NCBI GenBank assembly: GCA_934725535.1
Contig: CAKVBV010000041.1
Location: 1-22,116 of the forward strand
Length of the DNA: 22,116 nt
Direction: 5' to 3'
Source: an uncultured Bacteroidales bacterium
GTDB taxonomy: Bacteria; Bacteroidota; Bacteroidia; Bacteroidales; Paludibacteraceae
The notes under the pieces: generated by a model
Told to the model about the DNA's origin: nothing
Database searches by the model: none
Seen by the model: only the letters and a program-made list of their open reading frames with translations
Program-made: the position numbers and the translations under genes
In this document: piece by piece, positions 6,937 through 14,092 of the stretch
Numbering within the stretch: position 1 is the first letter of the stretch
How the letters are laid out: every line of letters begins with the position of its first letter

Positions 6937-7662
6937 CTATTCTTGGACTTGGGCTTCGAGGGCGTGCCAGAGGTTGTCGTCGGGCACGGGGGCAGTGATG
7001 GAGATGTCGATGTGGCTGACAGGGTGCACAAACTCGATGCGGCGGGCATGGAGACAGATACCTCCGTCGGGGTTGCTGCGTTTGGCACCGTACTTGAGGT
7101 CGCCCTTGATGGGGCAGCCGATAGCCGCCAGTTGGCAGCGTATCTGGTGGTGACGACCTGTCTCGAGGTTGATTTCCAGCAGCGTATAGCGGTCGCCACG
7201 GGCTATCGTCCGATAGGTAAGGATTGCGCGCTTTGCTTCACGGTCAACGGATTTGCCGTCGCGGGTGAGGGGATTGCCCTCACGGTCGAAGCGCGTAACG
7301 ACGTAGGACTTGTTCTGCTGCTCGTTGCGAGTGAGGAAATGCTCAAGGCGTCCCTCCGGCTCCGCCGGCGCATTGGCAACGATAGCCCAGTAGGTCTTCT
7401 TGATTTCGTTGTGCGACTTGAACATATCGTTGAGCCGCGCCAATGCCTTGCTGGTGCGCGCGAAAAGCACTACCCCGCTTGTGGGGCGGTCGAGACGATG
7501 CGTAACACCCAGGAAGACCTCGCCGGGCTTGTGGTACTTCTCCTTGATGTATGCCTTGACGGTCTCGGAGAGGGGCGTGTCGCCCGTCTTGTCGCCCTGC
7601 ACAATCTCGCTGCACGTCTTGTTGACGGCTATGATATGATTATCTTCGTATAGAACTGTCAT
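6937..7662 (-). CDS. RluA-family RNA pseudouridine synthase
   Basis: This 241-residue protein starts MTVLYEDNHIIAVNK and carries the RluA signature HRLDRPTSGVVLFART (residues 55-70), with D58 as the catalytic aspartate. The later motif LLEINLETGRHHQIRCQLA and IKGDLKYG are also diagnostic. It isomerises uridine to pseudouridine in rRNA or tRNA; the target position cannot be read from the sequence. No N-terminal S4 RNA-binding domain is present, so it is of the short RluA/RluC-like type common in Bacteroidetes. The family name fits better than any single gene symbol. The gene lies 14 bases after folK. Confidence 0.92.
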   Translation of the reverse strand: MTVLYEDNHIIAVNKTCSEIVQGDKTGDTPLSETVKAYIKEKYHKPGEVFLGVTHRLDRPTSGVVLFARTSKALARLNDMFKSHNEIKKTYWAIVANAPAEPEGRLEHFLTRNEQQNKSYVVTRFDREGNPLTRDGKSVDREAKRAILTYRTIARGDRYTLLEINLETGRHHQIRCQLAAIGCPIKGDLKYGAKRSNPDGGICLHARRIEFVHPVSHIDISITAPVPDDNLWHALEAQVQE

Positions 7663-7676
7663 TCGTTTTTATATAA

Positions 7677-8189
7677 TTATTTATCTTCTATCCCTTGCGT
7701 ATCCCTTGCGCATGGGTTGCTTATCCCTTGCTGAAAAGTAGCCGTTTGACCCGACTGAGTCGTTAATGTATCTTTACATATTTCCCGCAAGGGCATCATG
7801 ACGAAGTCGCGCTCCTGCATACGCGGGTGCGGCAGGGTGAGGTCGGGGGTAGAACAGGTAAGCGGTTCGCCGTTGTCGGCAAAGCACAGGAGCAGGTCGA
7901 TGTCGATGATGCGGTCGTGGTACTGCCCGTTGACGGACTTCTCGGTTCGCCCCATGAGGCGCTCGATGTTCTGTGTGGCAACGAGGAGTTCGCGGGGCGT
8001 GAGCGGGGTGCGGAAGGACGCGACGACGTTGACAAAGTCATTGTCGGACGCGAACCCCACGGGCGTACTGTGGTAGGGTGCGGAACAGCGCAGCATCTCC
8101 CCGACCTTATCGCGGAGCGTGATGATGGCAGTGAGGATATTCACGTTGCGGTCGCCCAGATTGGTTCCTATGCCGAGGTAAGCAATCAT
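7677..8189 (-). CDS. folK: 2-amino-4-hydroxy-6-hydroxymethyldihydropteridine diphosphokinase (HPPK)
   Basis: This 170-residue enzyme transfers pyrophosphate from ATP to 6-hydroxymethyl-dihydropterin in folate synthesis. MIAYLGIGTNLGDR is the canonical N-terminus, STPVGF marks the pterin site, and YHDRIIDIDLLL (R93, D96, D98) is the Mg-ATP signature. LPHPRMQERDFVMMPL completes the fold. The last 15 to 20 residues (QQGISNPCARDTQGIEDK) lie beyond the usual fold end and are encoded by an 11-base tandem repeat. Its start codon overlaps the metallophosphoesterase stop by four bases (ATGA), indicating translational coupling. Confidence 0.94.
   Translation of the reverse strand: MIAYLGIGTNLGDRNVNILTAIITLRDKVGEMLRCSAPYHSTPVGFASDNDFVNVVASFRTPLTPRELLVATQNIERLMGRTEKSVNGQYHDRIIDIDLLLCFADNGEPLTCSTPDLTLPHPRMQERDFVMMPLREICKDTLTTQSGQTATFQQGISNPCARDTQGIEDK
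7689..7732. repeat. 11-base tandem repeat in the 3' end of folK
   Basis: TATCCCTTGCG occurs at 7689-7699 and 7700-7710. A diverged unit CATGGGTTGCT lies at 7711-7721, and TATCCCTTGCT at 7722-7732. The period is exactly 11, so a change of one unit would shift the reading frame at the FolK C-terminus. Confidence 0.7.
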
Positions 8190-9082
8190 TTGTTTTGTCT
8201 TACGGAAACAAAGTGATAATCAATATCTTCGCCCATATCCACCACCATATAGAAAGGCGTCTTCTCGATGTCCTGCATGGTATCGACGATGATACAGGTC
8301 GTGCTCTTGACCTGGGTTACTTCGCGGGAGTGGTCGTGCCCCGTCCAGACCATATCTATATGGTGCTTCTCCATAAGGTTGAGGAGCGCATAGACCTCTT
8401 CGAGGGGGTAGTTGGAGGTATGCCCCTGCGACGAGTCGCGCTTGAAGAAAGAGGTGTGGGTGCATACGATGCGATGGCGGAACGGCTGATTGTCAGCCCA
8501 TTGCAGCACCTCACGGAGCCATGCGAGTTGCTTGGAACCAATAGTGCCTTCGGAGGAGTCGAGAACGATATAGAGGTCTTGCTTGCCCGCGGGCGTGCGC
8601 ACGATGAAATAGTAGGTGCTCGTCTTGAAGAACTTGCGGTAGAGGTTCCACTGGTTGAAATAGATGTCGTGGTTGCCGATGACGGGCATGAGCGTGTCGG
8701 CTTTGGCGGGGTTGCGCGGCACGTCGGTGAGGGCAGATGCCATGAAATCGTAGTGGTTTTGCGCGTTGATGAAGTCGCCGAGAAGGAGCGCGACAGGGCA
8801 CTTGAGGTCGGCGTGGTAGTCGGAGATGAAGGTCTCCCAGTTGCGGCGCGTGGAGTCGATGTGAATGTCGGTGCCCACATAGACGCGGTAGTCCTCGTTG
8901 AGGGCGTTGATAATGGAGACACCGTGTTCGGCGTTGTAGGCTTGCGATTCCTCGAACCGCAGGTCGATACGCGGGGACGACCCCGCCACCATGCCGATGA
9001 TGTCGTAGTTGCTCGTGTCCGGATTGCAGGCGGCAAACGCGAAGAGTGCCAAGAGTGGCAGTGTACGATATATATTCTTCAT
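8186..9082 (-). CDS. Calcineurin-like metallophosphoesterase lipoprotein
   Basis: This 298-residue protein is read from the ATG at 9082; the upstream in-frame TTG at 9088 is not needed. MKNIYRTLPLLALFAFAAC is a lipoprotein signal with C19 as the lipidated residue. The metallophosphoesterase motifs are complete and in order: GTDIHID (D72, H74), LLGDFIN, IGNHD, CTHTSFF and WTGHDHSR. These bind the two metal ions used to hydrolyse phosphoesters. The envelope location suggests an extracytoplasmic substrate, which the sequence does not reveal. It follows the barrel protein gene by 20 bases and overlaps folK by four bases, so it sits in the housekeeping operon. Confidence 0.88.
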   Translation of the reverse strand: MKNIYRTLPLLALFAFAACNPDTSNYDIIGMVAGSSPRIDLRFEESQAYNAEHGVSIINALNEDYRVYVGTDIHIDSTRRNWETFISDYHADLKCPVALLLGDFINAQNHYDFMASALTDVPRNPAKADTLMPVIGNHDIYFNQWNLYRKFFKTSTYYFIVRTPAGKQDLYIVLDSSEGTIGSKQLAWLREVLQWADNQPFRHRIVCTHTSFFKRDSSQGHTSNYPLEEVYALLNLMEKHHIDMVWTGHDHSREVTQVKSTTCIIVDTMQDIEKTPFYMVVDMGEDIDYHFVSVRQNK

Positions 9083-9102
9083 AATCAATTGCTTGTGATG
9101 GT

Positions 9103-9816
9103 TTAGAAACGGTATTCAGCCCCTACGCGGACTTCGGCTCCGTAGTAGGTGGCGTTGAGGTGGAAGTGCCCTGTGGGCTTGCACTCGGCAGAGAGACGCA
9201 CGCGCCAGTGGTCGGTGGGGTCGTACCAGCCGCCAAGCATGAACAGCGGTTGCCAGACGCGCTCAATCTGGTAGTTGTCCATGTTGGAGACGCAAAGACT
9301 GATGTTCCACGGCGAAGTCTGCGGGCGCACAAAGCCCTCGACGCGGTAGAGGACATTGAAGGGTTCGCAGATGATGGACTCGGTGGAGTGCCACTCGTAA
9401 GGCTGGCGAATGATGAGACGTGTGGACATACCAAGTTGAATACTAACGTATTGCATGCGGTAGCCAATGGAGAGTGCCTGCGTGACTTCGTTGAAAGCGT
9501 CGCGGGTGATGAGGCGTGCCATGAGACGGTCTTCGAGGAACATCTCGCCGACCGGCAGGGCGAACTTGGGACGCATCTGCACGCCGAAGGCATAGAAGTT
9601 GGCGGTGCTCATGCGGATGTCCGCCTGCATCTCAAAGTGCTGGTTGATAGGCATAAAGGCATCAATATCGAAGTTGCCCATAGAGCCGTAGGTTTGGTTG
9701 TGCCCGTAGCCCGCGTGGAGCGAGATGCTGTAGCGCGAGTCGCCGGGTTGGATTTGCGCCATCGCCATGAGGGGCAGAAGGGCAAGGGTGAGAAGTAGTT
9801 TTTTATTCATCTTCAT
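9103..9816 (-). CDS. Probable outer-membrane beta-barrel protein
   Basis: This 237-residue protein has a signal peptide (MKMNKKLLLTLALLPLMAMA, cleavage near residue 20). The mature part alternates polar and aromatic or hydrophobic residues in many short strands, such as YSISLHAGYGHN, FEMQADIRMS, LSIGYRMQYVSIQLGMS and WRVRLSAECK. It ends RVGAEYRF; a terminal phenylalanine is typical of barrels recognised by BamA. I do not recognise the family. A second ATG (9810) two codons in is an alternative start. The mutS2 stop lies 18 bases upstream. Confidence 0.72.
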   Translation of the reverse strand: MKMNKKLLLTLALLPLMAMAQIQPGDSRYSISLHAGYGHNQTYGSMGNFDIDAFMPINQHFEMQADIRMSTANFYAFGVQMRPKFALPVGEMFLEDRLMARLITRDAFNEVTQALSIGYRMQYVSIQLGMSTRLIIRQPYEWHSTESIICEPFNVLYRVEGFVRPQTSPWNISLCVSNMDNYQIERVWQPLFMLGGWYDPTDHWRVRLSAECKPTGHFHLNATYYGAEVRVGAEYRF

Positions 9817-9834
9817 ATTGTTTGTTTTCGTTGT

Positions 9835-12159
9835 TCAGAGTTCTACAATGGTTATTCCCGCTCCGCCGCGGTCGGGGTCTCCGTCGTGGAAAGTGAGGGT
9901 GCCCGTGCCGAGTCGTTGCATGGCTTTTTGGCGTTGTGCGAGGTAGTCGCGCACCACCTGCTTGAGGGCTCCCGTGCCTGTGCCGTGGAGGATAGCGACC
10001 TGCTCGGCACCCACCATGATGGCATCGTCCATGTACGCCATGACGGTCTCGAGAGCTTCGTCGGCACGGAGTCCGCGTATGTCGAGTTCACGCGAGAAGG
10101 AGAGTTTGCGCCGGCGCATCTCGTCCGCCACATTCGCCGAGACGAGACGCGGTTTGGGCGTGTTGGTCTCCTGAATAAGGCGTGCGGGGTCTTTGGTCAG
10201 GACGCGGAGGTCGCTGAGGTCGCGCAGCACTTTGTCCTGCTTGGTTGTCGCGGGTCTGTCGCGGGTCTGTCGCGGGTCGGCAACACGTTTCTTGAGTTGC
10301 TCCACCTTGCGGCGTGCCTGCTGCGTGGCGGTCTTCTCCGCCTTCGCCTCTTTGATTTCACGAATGGTGCGCTCGATGGTGGCGTTGCTCTGGCGCAAGA
10401 GGTCGGCTGCCTGTTGGTTTGCCTCGTTGAGGATGTCCTTGCGCTTCTGCTTGAGCCCCGCAATCTCGGACTCGTAGTAGGCGATTTTCTCCTCGAGGTG
10501 CTTCTCGCGCAGGTGGATATTCCGGCGTTTGTTCTCCCAATACCGCTTGTCGCGGGCGATGTCCTGCAGTTGCTTGTCGTAGTCGATATGCTCCTCGCCG
10601 ACGATGTCCGTGGCGCGGCGAATGATGCTGTCGGGCAGCCCAATCTGCCGTGCAATCTCGATGGCGAAACTGCTACCCGCCTGACCTATAGACAACTGGA
10701 AGAGCGGTCGCAGTTGCCCGCGGTCGTAGAGCATAGCCCCGTTGACGATACCCGGGGTCTGCTCGGCGAGGTGCTTGAGGTTGGTGTAGTGGGTGGTGAT
10801 GACGCCAAAGGCATGTTGCTCGTTGAGTTGCGAGAGCACCGCCTCGGCAATAGCACCGCCAATAAGGGGCTCGGTGCCCGTACCAAACTCGTCTATTAAT
10901 AGGAGCGTGCGCGCGTCCGCGTGGCGCACGAAGTACTTCATGTTGCGCAGGTGCGAGGAGTAGGTGGAGAGGTCGTCCTCAATGCTCTGCTCATCGCCGA
11001 TGTCCAGCATCAGTTGCGTGAAGAATCCCATGCGGCTTGCCTCACTCATCGGCACTGGCAACCCGCATTGGAGCATATATTGCAAGAGGGCTACCGTCTT
11101 GAGACACACCGACTTACCGCCCGCGTTGGGTCCGCTGATGACCAAGATACGTTGGTTGGCGTCGAGACGTATGGTGAGCGGCACGACGGTCTTGCCCTGA
11201 CGGCGGAAGGTGAGCAGCAACACAGGGTGGCGTGCATCGTGCCAATCCAGCATGGGTTCGCCTGTGAAGTCGGGGACTATCGCCCCAAGGTCTATGGCGA
11301 AGAGTGCCTTGGCGCGGAGGAAGTCCACCTCTCCGAGGAAGGTCTCCGAGTCCAATATCTGCGGCACTTCGGGGCGGAGCATGGCGGTGATTTCCAACAG
11401 GATACGCATACGCTCGCGCCGCTCTTCGCCCTCCAGTTCGCGGATACGGTTGTTCGCCTCCACCACCTGTTGCGGCTCGATGAAGACGGTCTTGCCCGTG
11501 GCGGACTCGTCATGCACGATACCGCCTATCTTGCGTTTGTAGGCAGGCGGCACGGGCAGTACCAACCGCCCTTCGCGCATAGTGGGAGCGGCATCTTTGT
11601 CGAGGATGCCTTCGGCTTGCGCCTGACGGAGAATGCTGTTGAGGGCACGCGAGACGGAGCCTTGTGAGCGGGTTATCTCGGCGCGGATACGTGCCAGTTC
11701 AGGCGAGGCAGAGTCTTTGAGGCGACCGTAACGGTCTAATACTCTGTCTATTTCGGTAATGACATGCCCTAAGGTGGTGCCTGTGGTGAGTGTGCAGAGC
11801 ACAGGGAAACGCTCCTTGTCCAACGTACGGAAGAACCGCTCCACCTGCGCCACATAGTCCAGCGTCTTGCGGAGAGAGAAGAGTTCCGCCTCGTCGAGGA
11901 ACAATCCCTCGATACGGATACGCGAGAGTGCCTCGCGCAAGTCGTATATCTCGCCGTGAGGGAAGGAGAGCGAGGCGTCTTGCAGCACCATCATCATCTC
12001 CCGCGCACGTATAAGAAGGTGCAGAATGGTGTCGTAGTCTGTCTGCCACGCCATGGCATCCACGTGTTCGCGCCCGAGTGCGGACATACAACACCCGCGC
12101 AGACCATCGCGAATGACCTGAAAGTCTATCTTCTGTTCTATATTCTCGGGGTAAGTCAC
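9835..12159 (-). CDS. mutS2: MutS2: recombination-suppressing or ribosome-rescue ATPase with Smr domain
   Basis: This 774-residue protein starts at a GTG whose first base is the last base of the DUF721 stop codon (TAGTG). The N-terminal core and lever region leads to Walker A SGPNAGGKSVCL (about 338-349), the signature STYSSHLRNMKYF, Walker B LLLIDEFGTGTEP (about 418-430) and ITTHYTNLK. A long charged coiled coil follows (about 520-640). The C-terminal Smr domain (about 690-774) has LDIRGLRADEA and the nuclease loop HGTGTGAL. MutS2 proteins act on branched DNA or collided ribosomes. The KOW-like domain usually found between coiled coil and Smr seems absent, replaced by a short linker that carries a DNA tandem repeat (10246-10278). 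Confidence 0.93.
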   Translation of the reverse strand: MTYPENIEQKIDFQVIRDGLRGCCMSALGREHVDAMAWQTDYDTILHLLIRAREMMMVLQDASLSFPHGEIYDLREALSRIRIEGLFLDEAELFSLRKTLDYVAQVERFFRTLDKERFPVLCTLTTGTTLGHVITEIDRVLDRYGRLKDSASPELARIRAEITRSQGSVSRALNSILRQAQAEGILDKDAAPTMREGRLVLPVPPAYKRKIGGIVHDESATGKTVFIEPQQVVEANNRIRELEGEERRERMRILLEITAMLRPEVPQILDSETFLGEVDFLRAKALFAIDLGAIVPDFTGEPMLDWHDARHPVLLLTFRRQGKTVVPLTIRLDANQRILVISGPNAGGKSVCLKTVALLQYMLQCGLPVPMSEASRMGFFTQLMLDIGDEQSIEDDLSTYSSHLRNMKYFVRHADARTLLLIDEFGTGTEPLIGGAIAEAVLSQLNEQHAFGVITTHYTNLKHLAEQTPGIVNGAMLYDRGQLRPLFQLSIGQAGSSFAIEIARQIGLPDSIIRRATDIVGEEHIDYDKQLQDIARDKRYWENKRRNIHLREKHLEEKIAYYESEIAGLKQKRKDILNEANQQAADLLRQSNATIERTIREIKEAKAEKTATQQARRKVEQLKKRVADPRQTRDRPATTKQDKVLRDLSDLRVLTKDPARLIQETNTPKPRLVSANVADEMRRRKLSFSRELDIRGLRADEALETVMAYMDDAIMVGAEQVAILHGTGTGALKQVVRDYLAQRQKAMQRLGTGTLTFHDGDPDRGGAGITIVEL
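10246..10278. repeat. Three exact 11-base tandem repeats inside mutS2
   Basis: TGTCGCGGGTC occurs three times without a mismatch at 10246-10256, 10257-10267 and 10268-10278. On the coding strand it encodes the linker around DPRQTRDRPAT, upstream of the Smr domain. Gain or loss of one unit shifts the frame and would remove the Smr domain. Confidence 0.85.
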
Positions 12160-12455
12160 TATCCTAATAACCGTATATCTTTCAGCACATTAGCCTGTGC
12201 TGCATCGTTCAACTTCCTGACTATGTCGTGCCTGACCTCGAACAACTGCGACCGCAGTGCCGCAGAGCGGATATGCACCATCAGCACGCCGTTCTTCACC
12301 TCTATCTGCCCCGTGAGTTGCGCCACGGTGGGACCCAAGACCTGCGGCCACAACTCCACTACACGGCGCTCCAAGAGGGGCTTCTCAAGTTCCGAACCGT
12401 GGATAAACTCCGCCAGCAAGTCGCCTATGGAACGTGCGCGATGTGCCTGCATCAT
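12159..12455 (-). CDS. DUF721 (DciA-like) protein, 98 aa
   Basis: The protein reads MMQAHRARSIGDLLAEFIHG, then LLERRVVELWPQVLGPTVAQ and VLMVHIRSAALRSQLFEVRH, and ends KDIRLLG. This is the usual pattern of the DUF721 family: an IGDLL-type start, a W-x-V-LG core and an L-V-SA-LR-QL strand. Relatives include the DciA helicase loader, which recruits DnaB in many bacteria; that role here is inferred from the family. The ATG at 12455 overlaps the glucosaminidase stop by four bases (ATGA), which decides this start over longer in-frame readings. It overlaps mutS2 by one base. Confidence 0.82.
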   Translation of the reverse strand: MMQAHRARSIGDLLAEFIHGSELEKPLLERRVVELWPQVLGPTVAQLTGQIEVKNGVLMVHIRSAALRSQLFEVRHDIVRKLNDAAQANVLKDIRLLG

Positions 12456-13462
12456 CTCAAGTCCAAGCGTTGCACTGTGGTCAGCGGCGTGCCATAAGGA
12501 ATGCCGTTGATTTTGTATAGTTTGCTCAGTTTGATGCCGTACTTTTGTGCTATACCCCACGCGGTATCGCCTTTGCGCACCGTGCAATAGGGGTGTTTGC
12601 GGTCGGCGCGGCACTTCTTTGGGTAGATATAGACGAGGTCGCCCGCCTCCAGTTCGCGCGTGTCGAGGGCATCATTGTAGCGGCGTAAGGTGCGCTCGTA
12701 CATATTCAGTTGATAGGCAAGCGATTCAAACGTGTCGCCCTGCTTTGCCACTATGTAGCGTACGCCGTTGCGGTGCCCTGATTTGTGCGTGCCGCCCAAC
12801 TCCACATTGTCCATAGCGGGTGTTTCGTAGTCGTCCGTGCGCTCCTGGTCAGCAAAAGCGATGACATCATCATGGGACGTCTCCACGATGGCAGTATCAT
12901 TAGGATTGACTATGCCTGATTTCACCAATGCCTTATCAAATGTAAGGCTATTGAGGTCGTACAACTCGATGAGCCGTATCAGTTTCTCGGGGTACTTGGG
13001 GTCTGTGGCATATCCGCATGCCTTGAGCCCATACGCCCAGTTCTTGTAGTCTCCGATGGGCAGGCTGAACAGGCTCTCATAGCGTTTGCGCTTGAGGAAG
13101 AGAGAGTGGTCCTCATACGAGTCTTTCACGTCCGCATAGCGGCGGAAACATTCGTTTGCCGTCTCATCGTCGTGCCTGTATGTGCGCCCGGGCCAATCGG
13201 AAGTGCACTTGACACCAAAGTGGTTGTTCGCCTTGACCGCCAGTTCCGACTTGCCTGCCGCCGACTCCAATATGCCCTGCGCCATGGTGATGGACGCGGG
13301 TATCTTGTGCTTCCGCTGCTGCTCAATCGCCAAGTCGCGGTATTTGGCAATGTAGTCCAAGTACGATTGGTTGAGCGACTGCGCCGACATCTGAGATGCA
13401 CACACAAACACCAAACCCAATGTCAATCCACACACGAAAGCGACCCTAAATCCTTGCTTCAT
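12452..13462 (-). CDS. Secreted glucosaminidase (GH73-type) with two LysM domains
   Basis: This 336-residue protein has a signal peptide (VAFVCGLTLGLVFVCASQMSA, about 1-27). The glucosaminidase domain includes PASITMAQGILESAAGKSEL, with E66 as likely catalytic acid, and NNHFGVKCTSDWPGRTYRHDDE, typical of the Bacteroidetes FlgJ/GH73 group. ACGYATDPKYPEKLI closes the domain. Two LysM peptidoglycan-binding modules follow, at about 233-280 (YIVAKQGDTFESLAYQLN) and 290-336 (YCTVRKGDTAWGIAQKYGI). It should cleave or remodel peptidoglycan glycan strands in the periplasm. It is the first gene of the long minus-strand block, with a promoter about 40 bases upstream. Confidence 0.92.
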   Translation of the reverse strand: MKQGFRVAFVCGLTLGLVFVCASQMSAQSLNQSYLDYIAKYRDLAIEQQRKHKIPASITMAQGILESAAGKSELAVKANNHFGVKCTSDWPGRTYRHDDETANECFRRYADVKDSYEDHSLFLKRKRYESLFSLPIGDYKNWAYGLKACGYATDPKYPEKLIRLIELYDLNSLTFDKALVKSGIVNPNDTAIVETSHDDVIAFADQERTDDYETPAMDNVELGGTHKSGHRNGVRYIVAKQGDTFESLAYQLNMYERTLRRYNDALDTRELEAGDLVYIYPKKCRADRKHPYCTVRKGDTAWGIAQKYGIKLSKLYKINGIPYGTPLTTVQRLDLR

Positions 13463-13502
13463 ATTCTTTACAAAAAGTTATTTCACACTCCTATTCTGCC
13501 CG

Positions 13503-13533
13503 CAAAGGTACGTTTTTTTCTTGATATATGCAA
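13503..13533 (-). promoter_or_regulatory. Promoter of the glucosaminidase-mutS2-folK block
   Basis: On the minus strand TTG (13533-13531) is followed after 20 bases by TACCTTTG (13510-13503). The leader to the ATG at 13462 would be about 35 bases. The -33 and spacer begin TTGCATATATC, like the promoter at 211-242. This is the only clear promoter seen for the eight-gene block. Confidence 0.78.
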
Positions 13534-13595
13534 GCCCGCACCGAATTTACACAGCCCTCCATCACAGAATAGAGCATACCAATTATTACATCTTT

Positions 13596-13617
13596 GCGAC
13601 CATTCTAAGGCGGTCGC
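13596..13617. repeat. Short hairpin upstream of the glucosaminidase promoter
   Basis: GCGACC (13596-13601) pairs with GGTCGC (13612-13617) around a 10-base loop. It lies in a stretch where the minus strand stays open for 67 codons (13483-13686) without looking like a real gene. Confidence 0.5.
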
Positions 13618-13670
13618 TATACCTTGACTCTCGAAAGACACTGCAAAGATACAACAACGCCGGAAGCCAT

Positions 13671-13760
13671 TGAGCGTTTCCGGCACTTTCTGTCACTTTC
13701 CGGCGCGATTTGGTGCGATTTGGTAGTTTCTGTTACTTTCTGTTAGTTTCTGTCGCTTTT
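13671..13760. repeat. Nine degenerate 10-base repeat units
   Basis: Read in blocks of ten from 13671 the sequence runs TGAGCGTTTC, CGGCACTTTC, TGTCACTTTC, CGGCGCGATT, TGGTGCGATT, TGGTAGTTTC, TGTTACTTTC, TGTTAGTTTC, TGTCGCTTTT. The period equals about one helical turn. It lies 140 bases upstream of the glucosaminidase promoter. A small hairpin ACGGC-TGC-GCCGT follows at 13796-13808. Confidence 0.7.
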
Positions 13761-13940
13761 CTTTTATAAGGTAATATCGAGGTAGTATAGAACAGACGGC
13801 TGCGCCGTATTATCACCCATTAGCCACAAATTGTACAATCCCAAATTATATCGAACCCATATTAAATAACCATTAAAGCACTGATAAACATATAATTATC
13901 CACGAACAAACCATTAATTTTCAACCAATAGCAGCCATAT

Positions 13941-13975
13941 AACAAAAAGAGAGACACGGTGACAACCGCGTCTCT
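13941..13975 (-). terminator. Terminator of the BspA-like gene
   Basis: AGAGAC (13950-13955) pairs with GTCTCT (13970-13975), then after one mismatch CGGT pairs with ACCG around loop GACA. On the minus strand the stem is followed by CTTTTTGTT (13949-13941). It lies about 120 bases past the BspA-like stop codon. Confidence 0.7.
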
Positions 13976-13988
13976 ACAAATAACAAAC

Positions 13989-14033
13989 CTCAATGCAATA
14001 AGTCTTAATGCAATAAGCCTCAAAGCAATACAC
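13989..14033. repeat. Three 15-base tandem units downstream of the BspA-like gene
   Basis: CTCAATGCAATAAGT, CTTAATGCAATAAGC and CTCAAAGCAATACAC follow one another without gaps between the BspA-like stop codon and its terminator. No function is apparent. Confidence 0.6.
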
Positions 14034-14092
14034 CCAAGTAGTGCATAGAAGGTTTAATGCGTGTTTTGGGTTTGTGTTCGATAATACAAATC

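Noticed and set aside
8195..9106. Plus-strand open frame of 303 codons opposite the metallophosphoesterase
   Set aside because: The minus-strand frame has all metallophosphoesterase motifs and a lipobox. The plus frame is a shadow.
9886..10899. Plus-strand open frame of 337 codons opposite mutS2
   Set aside because: MutS2 motifs (Walker B, Smr) are unambiguous on the minus strand; the opposite frame has no recognisable domain.
13644..13651. Second minus-strand -7-like box TATCTTTG upstream of the glucosaminidase
   Set aside because: No TTG or TTTG is found 19-21 bases upstream, unlike the four accepted promoters.
13483..13686. Minus-strand 67-codon open frame upstream of the glucosaminidase
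   Set aside because: The operon promoter and a hairpin lie inside it, and its predicted peptide resembles no protein family. It is more likely intergenic, possibly dispersed, DNA.
13989..14033. CRISPR-like short repeats
   Set aside because: The 15-base units are contiguous with no spacers, so they are a simple tandem repeat.
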